A model generated the notes under the pieces. That model made no database searches and had not been told where the DNA came from. It saw only the letters and a list, made by a program, of their open reading frames with translations. A DNA stretch of 64,000 bases from NCBI RefSeq assembly GCF_900141865.1, contig NZ_FQYW01000016.1:20492-84491 (forward strand), written 5' to 3'. Positions 18,209 through 26,615 of this stretch are shown piece by piece. Positions within the stretch are counted from its first letter, which is position 1, and each line of letters opens with the position of its first letter. The translations under genes were made by a program, and so were the position numbers. Origin of the DNA: Anaerovibrio lipolyticus DSM 3074 (lineage in GTDB: Bacteria; Bacillota; Negativicutes; Selenomonadales; Selenomonadaceae).

Positions 18209-18868
18209 ATGACTTCAAATAATATGGAATACCTGACTATAGCCCTTCCCAAGGGAAAGCTCTTCGGATTATCTGCGGACCTTCTTGCCAAGATAGGATA
18301 TACCGCCGAGGATTTAAGCGAAAAATCCAGAAAGCTGATTATTACCAACGAAGAAAAAAAGATTCGGTTTATTATCAGCAAAACAGCTGATGTTCCCACC
18401 TATGTGGAATACGGTGCTGCTGATATTGGGGTTATTGGAAAGGATGTACTGCTGGAATCCGGCAAAGATGTTTATGAGCTTTTGGATTTGGGCTTTGGCA
18501 AATGCCATTTAATGATGGCTGTAGATAAGAATAATAAACGTGCTAAGCTATCAGATTATGCTCATACCAGAGTGGCCACCAAGTTCCCACATATTGCGGA
18601 AAAGTTTTTCAACAGCAAGGGAATGCAGATGGAGTTCATCAAATTGAACGGTTCCATCGAGCTGGGGCCTATAGTAGGACTTTCTGAGAGTATTGTGGAT
18701 ATAGTTGAGACAGGCACCACCCTCCGGGAAAACAATCTGGAGGAAATTGCATTTATAATGGATGCCACTGCCCGCCTCATTTGTAATAGAGTTAGCTTTA
18801 AATTGAAATTTGATCGCATTCATCAGCTGACTGAGGATTTGCGTAAGATATTGGAAATGGCCAAATAA
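18209..18868 (+). CDS. hisG: ATP phosphoribosyltransferase, short form
   Basis: First enzyme of histidine synthesis, joining ATP and PRPP. At 219 residues it is the short HisG, which lacks the C-terminal regulatory domain and needs HisZ; hisZ is present at 31.1 kb. Motifs: TIALPKGKLFG at the N-terminus, ADIGVIGKDVLLE, and the PRPP loop IVDIVETGTTLRENNLEE. RBS GGAGG. First gene of the his operon. Confidence 0.95.
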   Translation: MTSNNMEYLTIALPKGKLFGLSADLLAKIGYTAEDLSEKSRKLIITNEEKKIRFIISKTADVPTYVEYGAADIGVIGKDVLLESGKDVYELLDLGFGKCHLMMAVDKNNKRAKLSDYAHTRVATKFPHIAEKFFNSKGMQMEFIKLNGSIELGPIVGLSESIVDIVETGTTLRENNLEEIAFIMDATARLICNRVSFKLKFDRIHQLTEDLRKILEMAK

Positions 18869-18883
18869 TTCGGGGGGATAGTA

Positions 18884-20227
18884 ATGCAGATAGTAAATGT
18901 AAAGGACACCGGACTTATTAATGTGGAAAGGATGCTTAAGAAGCCTGCCTTTGATCAGGTGGAGCTTAATCCTAAAATTCGTGAGGCAAATAAGAAGCTA
19001 TTTGGCCGTGATATGACTGCTGCAGAAATCGTTGACATGATTGTAAACGAAGTAAGGGCTGAAGGAGATAAGGCTGTTATAAAATACACCAAGCTCATTG
19101 ACCGTACCGAATTTACTGCAGAGGAATTTGTGGTTACTGAGGAAGAATATGAGGCCGCTTACAAAGCCGCTGATCCGGAAATTGTGGAGTCTTTGAAGCG
19201 GGCAGCAGCCAATGTCCGCCAGTATCATCAGGAGCAGAAGCCTAACTCCTGGATGACCTACCGTGGCCAGGGCTCCCTTTTGGGACAGTCTGTAATTCCT
19301 TTGGACAGGGTTGGGATTTATGTACCTGGAGGCACTGCCGCATATCCTTCCTCTGTAATAATGAATGCTGTTCCTGCTGCTGTAGCTGGTGTGGGAGAAA
19401 TCATTATGATGGTGCCACCAAAGGATGGCAAGATTAATCCTTATGTGCTGGTTGCAGCCAAGGAAGCTGGCGTATCCAAAATCTTTAAGATAGGTGGAGC
19501 ACAAGCCATTGCAGCTATGGCCTTTGGTACGGAAACCATTCCAAGAGTTGATAAAATCACCGGTCCTGGAAATATATTTGTTACCTTGGCAAAAAAGGCC
19601 GTATATGGTCACTGTGATATAGATATGTTGGCAGGTCCAAGTGAGATTCTCATTGTGGCAGATGAAACTGCTGATCCAGCTTATACTGCGGCTGATATGC
19701 TTAGCCAGGCAGAGCATGATATGTTGGCCTCCAGCATCGTGATTACGGACAGTAAGACACTTGCTGAAAGGGTGGCGACTGAGGCTGAAAAGCAGCTGCA
19801 GCAGCTACCCCGTCAGGAGATTGCCAGAGCATCCCTTGATAAAAACGGACTTATTATTGTGGCTGAGGACATTATGCAGGCCATTGAGCTGGCCAATGTA
19901 TCCGCGCCGGAGCACATGGAAATCCTTACAAAGGAGCCATTCCAGCTTCTTCCTTATGTGCGCCATGCAGGAGCCGTATTCCTTGGGGCCTATTCGCCAG
20001 AGCCATTGGGGGACTATTTTGCAGGACCAAATCACGTATTGCCAACAGGTGGTACTGCCAGATACTATTCTGTATTGAATGTGGAAACCTTTATGAAGCG
20101 TACCAGCCTCATTTCCTATACTCAGCCTGAGCTGAACCGTGTCAGTGATGATATTATTCGCCTGGCAGAGGCAGAGGGGTTACAGGCCCATGCAAATGCA
20201 ATCCGCATAAGAAAAATTGAGAAATAA
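18884..20227 (+). CDS. hisD: Histidinol dehydrogenase
   Basis: 447-residue zinc enzyme that oxidises L-histidinol to L-histidine in two NAD-dependent steps. Family signatures include [48 protein letters not shown], the catalytic region SAPEHMEIL and [15 protein letters not shown]. About 20 residues longer than E. coli HisD at the N-terminus, as often in Firmicutes. Starts 15 bp after hisG with GGGGGGA upstream. Confidence 0.96.
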   Translation: MQIVNVKDTGLINVERMLKKPAFDQVELNPKIREANKKLFGRDMTAAEIVDMIVNEVRAEGDKAVIKYTKLIDRTEFTAEEFVVTEEEYEAAYKAADPEIVESLKRAAANVRQYHQEQKPNSWMTYRGQGSLLGQSVIPLDRVGIYVPGGTAAYPSSVIMNAVPAAVAGVGEIIMMVPPKDGKINPYVLVAAKEAGVSKIFKIGGAQAIAAMAFGTETIPRVDKITGPGNIFVTLAKKAVYGHCDIDMLAGPSEILIVADETADPAYTAADMLSQAEHDMLASSIVITDSKTLAERVATEAEKQLQQLPRQEIARASLDKNGLIIVAEDIMQAIELANVSAPEHMEILTKEPFQLLPYVRHAGAVFLGAYSPEPLGDYFAGPNHVLPTGGTARYYSVLNVETFMKRTSLISYTQPELNRVSDDIIRLAEAEGLQAHANAIRIRKIEK

Positions 20228-20243
20228 AACGGAGGCTATAAAA

Positions 20244-21314
20244 ATGGCAAAGCTAAAATATAGAAATAAACTGGCAGAGATGCCTTCATACGATGTGGTG
20301 GAGCGGGACTGGAATATTAAGGTAAATGCCAATGAAAGTGGTATGAACCTGCCACCTTTGGTGGAGGAGCGGGTGATGAGCCGCCTTTCCCGTGTGGCCT
20401 TCAACCGTTATCCAAATGAGGATTTGGAAATGCTTATGGAGGCAATTGGCAGGAATTTTGGTCTTGGTGTAGAAAATGTTCTTATAGGTAACGGCTCCAG
20501 CGAAATTATTGAGAAAATCTTCTATTGCTTCGGGGGCCGTGGCAGAAAAATTGTATTTCCACAGCCATCATTTTCCATGTATCACATTTATGCAAAGGCT
20601 GCTGAGGCGGAGGCTGTTCCTGTAAGCTTGAGTGAAAAGGATTATAGTCTTGATGTGAAGGAATTTGTCAATGTAGTTAATGACAATAAAGCCGCTCTGT
20701 GTGTGATTTGTAATCCAAACAATCCAACTGGCAGCTTTACTTCCCTGGAGGATATTGAATATATTGCCAGCCATACCAGCTGTGCATTTTTGGTGGATGA
20801 GGCCTATATTGAGTTCAATGGCCAGACTGCCATTGGCCTTATGAAGAAATACCCAAATATGATTATAGCCAGAACCTTCTCCAAGGCTTATGGACTGGCG
20901 GCTTGTCGCTGTGGCTATATGCTGGCGGCAGCACCGCTGACAGATATGATTGGTAAGTCCATGATGCCTTATCACATGAATGTGCTGACCTTGGTTACTG
21001 CAGATACTGTATTCCAGATGCGGGATGAGTTTATACCAAGAATTCAGATGGCCATTGCGGAGCGCAAGCGTATGGAGGGGCAGTATGGTTCCTTAAAGGG
21101 CTTCAAGGTATTCCCTTCCAACACCAACTTTATCTTCCTTAAGTATGATAAGGCAGTGGCTTTGAATGAATATCTGGAAAGCCGTGGTATAGGTATCAGG
21201 AGCTTTGGCAAGGCACCTCTTTTGGAAAATGCCCTGAGAATATCCATGGGCAACCGTGATGAAAATGATGCTGTATTTAAGGCTGTAAAGGCCTTTGTGG
21301 AGGAGCAGAATTAA
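20244..21314 (+). CDS. hisC: Histidinol-phosphate aminotransferase
   Basis: PLP enzyme of 356 residues converting imidazole-acetol phosphate to histidinol phosphate. Motifs: [41 protein letters not shown] and the PLP-lysine segment [20 protein letters not shown] 20244 is chosen for the GGAGG at 20231-20235; a TTG at 20217 overlaps hisD and has no ribosome site. Confidence 0.95.
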   Translation: MAKLKYRNKLAEMPSYDVVERDWNIKVNANESGMNLPPLVEERVMSRLSRVAFNRYPNEDLEMLMEAIGRNFGLGVENVLIGNGSSEIIEKIFYCFGGRGRKIVFPQPSFSMYHIYAKAAEAEAVPVSLSEKDYSLDVKEFVNVVNDNKAALCVICNPNNPTGSFTSLEDIEYIASHTSCAFLVDEAYIEFNGQTAIGLMKKYPNMIIARTFSKAYGLAACRCGYMLAAAPLTDMIGKSMMPYHMNVLTLVTADTVFQMRDEFIPRIQMAIAERKRMEGQYGSLKGFKVFPSNTNFIFLKYDKAVALNEYLESRGIGIRSFGKAPLLENALRISMGNRDENDAVFKAVKAFVEEQN

Positions 21315-21315
21315 T

Positions 21316-21906
21316 ATGCGTACAGGAAAGGTTATCCGCGAAACAAAGGAAACTTCTATTGATTTAACCATCAGCCTTGACGGCAGAGGTGTATCCGATA
21401 TTGATACCGGAATTGGCTTTTTTGACCACATGCTGAATCTTTTTGCCGCCCATGGCCGCATGGATTTGGTGGTAGGCTGCAATGGGGATATTAATGTGGA
21501 TGGTCATCATTCCGTTGAGGATATTGGTATTGCCTTGGGAGAGGCAGTAAAACAGGCTTTGGGGGACAAGAAGGGCATTAATCGCTATGGAACCTTCTAC
21601 TTGCCTATGGATGAAACACTGGTAATGGTATCCCTTGATATAAGTGGCAGACCATTTCTGGTGTACGATGCCGGCGGCCCTATGGCTCCAATGATTGGTG
21701 GCTATGATACTGAGCTTACAGAGGAATTTTTGCGGGCCTTTGCCTTTAATGCGGGAATTACCCTTCATGTAAAGGTGATGTATGGCACCAATTCCCATCA
21801 TAAGGTGGAGGCCATATTCAAGGCCTTGGGCCACGCCCTTAGAACAGCTGTAAAAATAGATCCGGAGGCTGCGGATGAGATTCCTTCTACCAAGGGAATG
21901 CTCTAA
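21316..21906 (+). CDS. hisB: Imidazoleglycerol-phosphate dehydratase
   Basis: 196-residue monofunctional HisB with the manganese-binding motifs [30 protein letters not shown] and [21 protein letters not shown] 21316 starts directly after the hisC stop; the ribosome site GGAGG lies inside the hisC end. MWRSRIN upstream in frame belongs to the hisC region and is not coding here. Confidence 0.95.
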   Translation: MRTGKVIRETKETSIDLTISLDGRGVSDIDTGIGFFDHMLNLFAAHGRMDLVVGCNGDINVDGHHSVEDIGIALGEAVKQALGDKKGINRYGTFYLPMDETLVMVSLDISGRPFLVYDAGGPMAPMIGGYDTELTEEFLRAFAFNAGITLHVKVMYGTNSHHKVEAIFKALGHALRTAVKIDPEAADEIPSTKGML

Positions 21907-21924
21907 GCTGAAAGGAGTCAATTT

Positions 21925-22530
21925 ATGATTGCTGTTATTGACTATGGGGTGGGGAACCTTTTTAGTGTGGAAAAGGCTTTTGCCCAGTTTACTGATGATG
22001 TGAAGGTGACCAGTGACAAGGCAGAAATTGAAAGTGCTGAAAAAATGGTTTTGCCAGGGGTCGGGGAATTTGGGGCATGTATGAAAAATTTGGAGGCTTC
22101 CGGACTTATTCCAACTATTATGGAAAGAATCTCTGCTGGTGTGCCCCTTTTGGGTATCTGCGTTGGACTTCAGGTGCTTTTTGAGGGCAGCGAGGAATCT
22201 CCAAATGCCAAGGGCTTGGGTGTTTTTAAGGGCATGGTAAAACGCATTAATGCTCCTGGCCTGAAGGTGCCTCATATGGGCTGGAATTCCGTGGAATTTG
22301 CCCAGAAGGATTTATGCTTATTCAAAGATGAGCCAGAGGTGCCATATTTTTACTTTGTTCATAGCTATCATGCAGTGCCAGAGGACAGCTCTATCGTGGC
22401 TGCTACCACAGAATACGGTGAGAAGCTAACGGCGGCAGTGGCCAAGGACAATGTGATGGCCACTCAGTTCCATCCTGAGAAATCCGGTGATGTGGGGCTG
22501 CTGATTATCAAAAACTTTATTGAGAGTTAA
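21925..22530 (+). CDS. hisH: Imidazole glycerol phosphate synthase, glutaminase subunit
   Basis: 201-residue class I glutamine amidotransferase that feeds ammonia to HisF. The nucleophile is in PLLGICVGLQVLFEGSEE, and the His/Glu pair in ATQFHPEKSGDVG. The N-terminus IAVIDYGVGNLFSV is typical. RBS AAAGGAG. Confidence 0.95.
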   Translation: MIAVIDYGVGNLFSVEKAFAQFTDDVKVTSDKAEIESAEKMVLPGVGEFGACMKNLEASGLIPTIMERISAGVPLLGICVGLQVLFEGSEESPNAKGLGVFKGMVKRINAPGLKVPHMGWNSVEFAQKDLCLFKDEPEVPYFYFVHSYHAVPEDSSIVAATTEYGEKLTAAVAKDNVMATQFHPEKSGDVGLLIIKNFIES

Positions 22531-22559
22531 TTTTAAGGGGCTAGTGGAAGGAAGATTGT

Positions 22560-23291
22560 ATGCTTATTTTTCCTGCTATAGATATTCGTGGAGGCAAGGC
22601 TGTACGCCTCTATAAAGGTGATTTTTCCCAGGAGACGGTTTTTGGTGAGCCAGAGGAAATGGCTGCAAAATGGGAATCTCTTGGGGGTCAGTATTTGCAT
22701 TTGGTGGATTTGGATGGTGCCAGAGCGGGCAAATCTATGAACCTTGATGTGGTAAAGAAAATAATTGCCAGGGTCAATATTCCCGTGGAATTAGGCGGTG
22801 GCATCCGCACCATGGAAAACATAGATGAGGTTTTGGCTGCCGGGGTTCAGCGGGTTATTTTGGGCTCTGTGGCCGCCAAGAATCCTGCTCTTGTTCAGAC
22901 TGCCTGTGCAAAATATGGTGAGCGGGTAGTGGTTGGCATTGATGCAAAGGACGGTATTGTGGCTGTAGATGGCTGGGAGGTCTCCGGAAATGTGGAGGTT
23001 GGTGTCCTTGCCAAGGAAATGGCCAAGGCTGGTGTGAAAACCATTATTTACACTGATATTTCCCGTGACGGTACCCTTGAGGGGGTAAATGTTGAAGCTA
23101 CTGCCAAGTTGGCCAGAGAAAGCGGCATAAAGGTGGTGGCCTCTGGTGGCGTTAAATCAATTGATGATATCAAGGCACTTCTTCCTTATGAAAGGGATGG
23201 CATAGAAGGGGTTATAGTTGGCAAGTCCATTTATACTGGTTCCCTTGATTTATCTGAGGCTATCAAGGTTGCATCCGGGGCAGAGGAGTGA
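22560..23291 (+). CDS. hisA: ProFAR isomerase
   Basis: 243-residue (beta/alpha)8 barrel that isomerises ProFAR to PRFAR. Catalytic Asp in [19 protein letters not shown] and the second Asp in [15 protein letters not shown]. Phosphate-binding loops GGGIRTM and [10 protein letters not shown] are visible. A 29-bp gap after hisH holds GGAAGGA. Confidence 0.95.
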   Translation: MLIFPAIDIRGGKAVRLYKGDFSQETVFGEPEEMAAKWESLGGQYLHLVDLDGARAGKSMNLDVVKKIIARVNIPVELGGGIRTMENIDEVLAAGVQRVILGSVAAKNPALVQTACAKYGERVVVGIDAKDGIVAVDGWEVSGNVEVGVLAKEMAKAGVKTIIYTDISRDGTLEGVNVEATAKLARESGIKVVASGGVKSIDDIKALLPYERDGIEGVIVGKSIYTGSLDLSEAIKVASGAEE

Positions 23292-23296
23292 TAAGT

Positions 23297-24055
23297 ATGT
23301 ATACTAAGAGAATAATTCCCTGCCTTGATGTAAAGGGTGGCCGTGTCGTTAAGGGCACCAATTTTGTGGGACTTAGAGACGCCGGTGATCCCGTAGAGCT
23401 GGCCCGCCGTTATGATGAGGAACGCTGCGATGAACTGGTTTTTTTGGATATTACCGCTTCCAATGAACAGCGGGACACCATAGTACAGGTGGCTCGGGAC
23501 TGTGCCTCCCAGGTGTTTATTCCCTTTACTATAGGTGGAGGTATACGAACTCCTGAGGATATGCGGAAGATGCTTAAGGCCGGGGCAGATAAAACCTCGG
23601 TAAATTCTGCAGCGGTTAAAAATCCCGATATCATCCGTCAAGGCGCAGAAATTTTCGGGCGTCAGTGCGTGGTACTGGCGGTGGATGCCAAAAAGACGGG
23701 GGAAGATAAGTGGGAGGTATTCGTGAACGGCGGACGCACTCCTACGGGAATAGATGTGATAGATTGGGTTAAGAAGGGCACTGAATTGGGGGCTGGTGAA
23801 ATTCTGCTTACCAGCATGGATGCAGACGGCACCAAGGATGGCTATGATATTCCTCTTACCAGGGCTGTTTCTGAGGCTGTTGATGTTCCTGTTATTGCTT
23901 CTGGCGGAGCAGGAAAGCTGGAGCATTTCTATGATGTGCTGACTCTTGGAAAGGCTGATGCAGTATTGGCTGCCTCAGTGTTCCATTATGGACAGTTCAC
24001 TATCAGACAGGTGAAAGAATACCTGCGGGATAGAGGTATAGAAATGAGATTTTAA
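23297..24055 (+). CDS. hisF: Imidazole glycerol phosphate synthase, cyclase subunit
   Basis: 252-residue barrel that closes the imidazole ring. Motifs: [16 protein letters not shown] with the catalytic Asp, [28 protein letters not shown] with the second Asp, and [14 protein letters not shown] 23297 has GAGGAG in the hisA tail as ribosome site. Last gene before the palindromic element. Confidence 0.95.
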   Translation: MYTKRIIPCLDVKGGRVVKGTNFVGLRDAGDPVELARRYDEERCDELVFLDITASNEQRDTIVQVARDCASQVFIPFTIGGGIRTPEDMRKMLKAGADKTSVNSAAVKNPDIIRQGAEIFGRQCVVLAVDAKKTGEDKWEVFVNGGRTPTGIDVIDWVKKGTELGAGEILLTSMDADGTKDGYDIPLTRAVSEAVDVPVIASGGAGKLEHFYDVLTLGKADAVLAASVFHYGQFTIRQVKEYLRDRGIEMRF

Positions 24056-24060
24056 AATAT

Positions 24061-24249
24061 AAGGAACAAGCACAGTTGACTTCAGCGAGAGACTCTGGGC
24101 TAAAACTATTGTTTTGCGTTTTAATTAACAGCAAGAAAAGTCGAACTCGCTTCGCTCAAACAACGACATTTTCTCGCTGTGTAAGAATGCAAAAAATAGT
24201 TTCTTAACGCCCATCGCTCAATGCTTCAGTCAATCTGCACTTGTTCCTT
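24061..24249. repeat. Long imperfect palindrome inserted between hisF and hisIE
   Basis: Termini AAGGAACAAG (24061-24070) and CTTGTTCCTT (24240-24249) are perfect complements. The arms continue to match with small gaps inward (CAG..TTGACT; GGGC..TAA.AAACTATT..TTTGC; CAGC.AGAAAA.GTCG), leaving a loop of about 30 nt near 24142-24172. No reading frame. It could be a MITE-like insertion or an intra-operon structured RNA that lowers hisIE expression. Confidence 0.65.
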
Positions 24250-24319
24250 AAATATCAAGTATAAATGGCAGTGGCTATTTGGCCCCTGTCAGAGGTAACT
24301 ACAAATGGAGGGATACACT

Positions 24320-25021
24320 ATGATTGACATTTCAATGATTAAATTTGATGAAAAGGGCCTGGTACCAGCCATTATTCAGGAAGAAAATGGCCAGGTGCTG
24401 ATGATGGCATACATGAATGCTGACTCTCTCCAAAAAACCATTGAAACGAGAACCACCTGGTTCTGGAGCCGCAGCCGCAAGGCATTATGGAATAAGGGAG
24501 CCACCTCTGGTAATGTGCAGGAGGTAAAGGACCTTTATTATGATTGTGATGGGGATACCCTTTTGGTTATCGTTCATCAGAAGGGCACTGGTGCCTGCCA
24601 TACTGGTACATATTCCTGCTTTAGCGGACGCAGGCTGTTGAAAAATGAAAAGGCTCTGGCTGTGGTCGAGCAACCTGAGAAGTATTATCTGGCCAACATC
24701 ATGAACGAGCTTTATGATGTTATTAAGGACCGCCAGCTGAATCCAAAGGAAGGCTCTTACACCAACTATCTCTTTGAAAAGGGTCAGGACAAGATTCTTA
24801 AGAAGGTGGGTGAAGAGGCTGTAGAGACAATTATTGCCTCCAAGAACAATGATAAAAATGAAATCATCTATGAGATGGGTGACCTCTGGTATCACTGTCT
24901 TGTACTGATGGCATATCACAATATCAACCCTGAGGAGGTTTTCTGTGAGCTGGTAAATCGTCATAATGGCGGTGATTATCATAAATTTACGGGTAAAACT
25001 GGCATTCGTCCTGTAGATTAA
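24320..25021 (+). CDS. hisIE: Phosphoribosyl-AMP cyclohydrolase / phosphoribosyl-ATP pyrophosphatase
   Basis: 233-residue bifunctional enzyme for steps 2 and 3 of histidine synthesis. The HisI domain (about 1-110) has [20 protein letters not shown], the Asp cluster DCDGDT and zinc cysteines in [10 protein letters not shown]. The HisE domain (about 120-233) has [15 protein letters not shown] and [16 protein letters not shown] 24320 is preceded by GGAGG at 24308-24312; an ATG at 24305 overlaps it. Separated from hisF by the palindromic element. Confidence 0.95.
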   Translation: MIDISMIKFDEKGLVPAIIQEENGQVLMMAYMNADSLQKTIETRTTWFWSRSRKALWNKGATSGNVQEVKDLYYDCDGDTLLVIVHQKGTGACHTGTYSCFSGRRLLKNEKALAVVEQPEKYYLANIMNELYDVIKDRQLNPKEGSYTNYLFEKGQDKILKKVGEEAVETIIASKNNDKNEIIYEMGDLWYHCLVLMAYHNINPEEVFCELVNRHNGGDYHKFTGKTGIRPVD

Positions 25022-25036
25022 GCTAATAATATATTT

Positions 25037-25096
25037 AAAACGCCTGTCCTTTGAGTTATAATTATAGTAGTAATACTTTGAAGGGCAGGCGTTTTT
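25037..25096 (+). terminator. Hairpin ending the his operon and abutting the next start codon
   Basis: Arms AAAACGCCTGTCCTT and AAGGGCAGGCGTTTTT around a 29-nt AT-rich loop; the T-run ends one base before the ATG of the nitroreductase gene. The 3' arm contains that gene's only purine-rich ribosome site (GAAGGG). A TATAAT lies in the loop. Confidence 0.7.
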
Positions 25097-25837
25097 ATGT
25101 ACAAGGATATATTTAAGGCTTTGCGTGAGGCATCCTTGGTTAAAAATAATCTTAATACAAGAAAGATTAACCATGAAGAGGTGCCTACACCCCAGAAGCC
25201 ATATCCTGAGGATGCTCAGCTGATAGCCTTGCCGGAGCCGGATTATCTGGAGGATAAGGAAGTCAGCTTTTTGGAGCTGATGGAGCTTCGTTCCACTGTT
25301 CGTGAATACAGTGAGCGGCCTCTTACTATGAAGGAGTTGTCATTCCTTCTGTGGTGTACCCAAGGGGTTAAGATGGTGCTTCCTGCTGGTGCCACCAAGC
25401 GTACTGTGCCTTCGGCTGGTGCCAGAAACGCCTTTGAAACTTATCTCTATATGGATAAGGTTGAGGGACTTGAAAAGGGTTTGTACAGATTTTTGGCCTT
25501 TGAGCATGCACTTCTGCCAGTAGATATTGGAGATGGTGTCAAGGAAAGATTGCAAAAGGGCTTCAATAAAATAAATATGTATGATGCAAGTGCCGTTACC
25601 TTTATGTGGGTGGCAGTTCTTGACAGAATGGACTATGCCTTTGGGGGAAGGTCATTGCAGTATCTTTATCTGGATGCTGGTCATGTGTGCCAAAATCTTT
25701 ATTTGGCATGTTATACCCAGGAGATAGGATGCTGTGCTATAGGTCATTTTAATGATGAAGAGCTGAACCGTGAATTAGGCCTTGATGGGGAAGAAGAATT
25801 CATGGTCTATGCGGCACATGTGGGCAAAATCAGATAG
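25097..25837 (+). CDS. SagB/ThcOx-type nitroreductase family protein
   Basis: 246-residue FMN-dependent oxidoreductase. ELRSTVREYSERPLTMKELSFLLW is the conserved opening of the family, RTVPSAGARNAFETYL binds flavin phosphate, and SLQYLYLDAGHVCQNLYLACYTQEIGCCAIG is the second flavin segment. SagB-type dehydrogenases oxidise azolines in peptide maturation, but stand-alone members like this have no YcaO partner nearby and an unknown substrate. The start codon directly follows a terminator-like hairpin, so expression may depend on read-through or on the loop promoter. Confidence 0.87.
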   Translation: MYKDIFKALREASLVKNNLNTRKINHEEVPTPQKPYPEDAQLIALPEPDYLEDKEVSFLELMELRSTVREYSERPLTMKELSFLLWCTQGVKMVLPAGATKRTVPSAGARNAFETYLYMDKVEGLEKGLYRFLAFEHALLPVDIGDGVKERLQKGFNKINMYDASAVTFMWVAVLDRMDYAFGGRSLQYLYLDAGHVCQNLYLACYTQEIGCCAIGHFNDEELNRELGLDGEEEFMVYAAHVGKIR

Positions 25838-25853
25838 AAGGGGTTGAGTTATT

Positions 25854-26585
25854 ATGGCTCAGAATACAAGAGAGAGTTCTATTTTTGCACCGATGACAGG
25901 AAAAATCGTTGATTTAATTGAGGTGCCTGATGATACCTTTTCCAAGAAAATGATGGGTGATGGTGTGGCCATTATTCCAAAGGATGGTATGCTGTACAGC
26001 CCTATTAGCGGTATAGTTTCCGTAGTGGCTGCCACTAAGCATGCTATTGGCTTTCAGACAAATACTGGCCTTAATATTTTGGTACATGTTGGCTTAGAGG
26101 CCCATGAGGTGGCGGATAAGACTACCATTTTACATGTAAAGCAGGGCCAGCGTGTCCAGGCCGGTGATCTTGTGGCAGAATACGATTTGGGGGCCTTTGA
26201 GGAAAAGGGACTTAATACTATTACTCCTGTTATCGTTGTAAATGATGAAGAAGAGGACACGGAAATCAAGGCCAATGTAGGGGATGTAGAGGCCGGCGCC
26301 GGTGAGATTTTTAGGGTAGTTGAGATAATTAAGGAAGAGGCACCTGAGGGGGAGGAAAAGCCTGCTGAGGAAGAGACAAAGGAGGCAGGAGCTCCTGAGA
26401 AGGAAGTAAAGAAGCCACCAAAGGATGTATCTGTTATCGATGAGCTAAAAAATGAAAGCGAGGAGTTCCTCAAAGATTCCACTAACTGGGTGAAGCTGGG
26501 AGCAATGTTTGTGGGGCTTGTTGCAATAATGGTAGTTATTTTCGTAACCATAGGTGTATTCCTGAATAGTGGTGGCGGAGAATAA
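25854..26585 (+). CDS. PTS glucose-type EIIA with C-terminal membrane anchor
   Basis: 243 residues. Positions 8-130 are a glucose-family EIIA: the phosphorylated His is about residue 78 in NILVHVGLEAHEV, and the partner His is about 63 in TKHAIGFQT. A Glu/Pro/Lys-rich linker (about 150-205) leads to a C-terminal hydrophobic helix (LGAMFVGLVAIMVVIFVTIG). Usual EIIA proteins are soluble or fused to EIIC/B; a tethered form is unusual. The EIICB at 54.3 kb lacks an EIIA domain and is a candidate partner. Starts 16 bp after the nitroreductase. Confidence 0.85.
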   Translation: MAQNTRESSIFAPMTGKIVDLIEVPDDTFSKKMMGDGVAIIPKDGMLYSPISGIVSVVAATKHAIGFQTNTGLNILVHVGLEAHEVADKTTILHVKQGQRVQAGDLVAEYDLGAFEEKGLNTITPVIVVNDEEEDTEIKANVGDVEAGAGEIFRVVEIIKEEAPEGEEKPAEEETKEAGAPEKEVKKPPKDVSVIDELKNESEEFLKDSTNWVKLGAMFVGLVAIMVVIFVTIGVFLNSGGGE

Positions 26586-26615
26586 AAGCAAGTGCAGTAG
26601 TTGTGGAGGACTTTT

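Noticed and set aside
21364..22275. 303-codon minus-strand frame opposite hisB/hisH
   Set aside because: Both plus-strand genes have all catalytic motifs; the minus frame resembles no protein.
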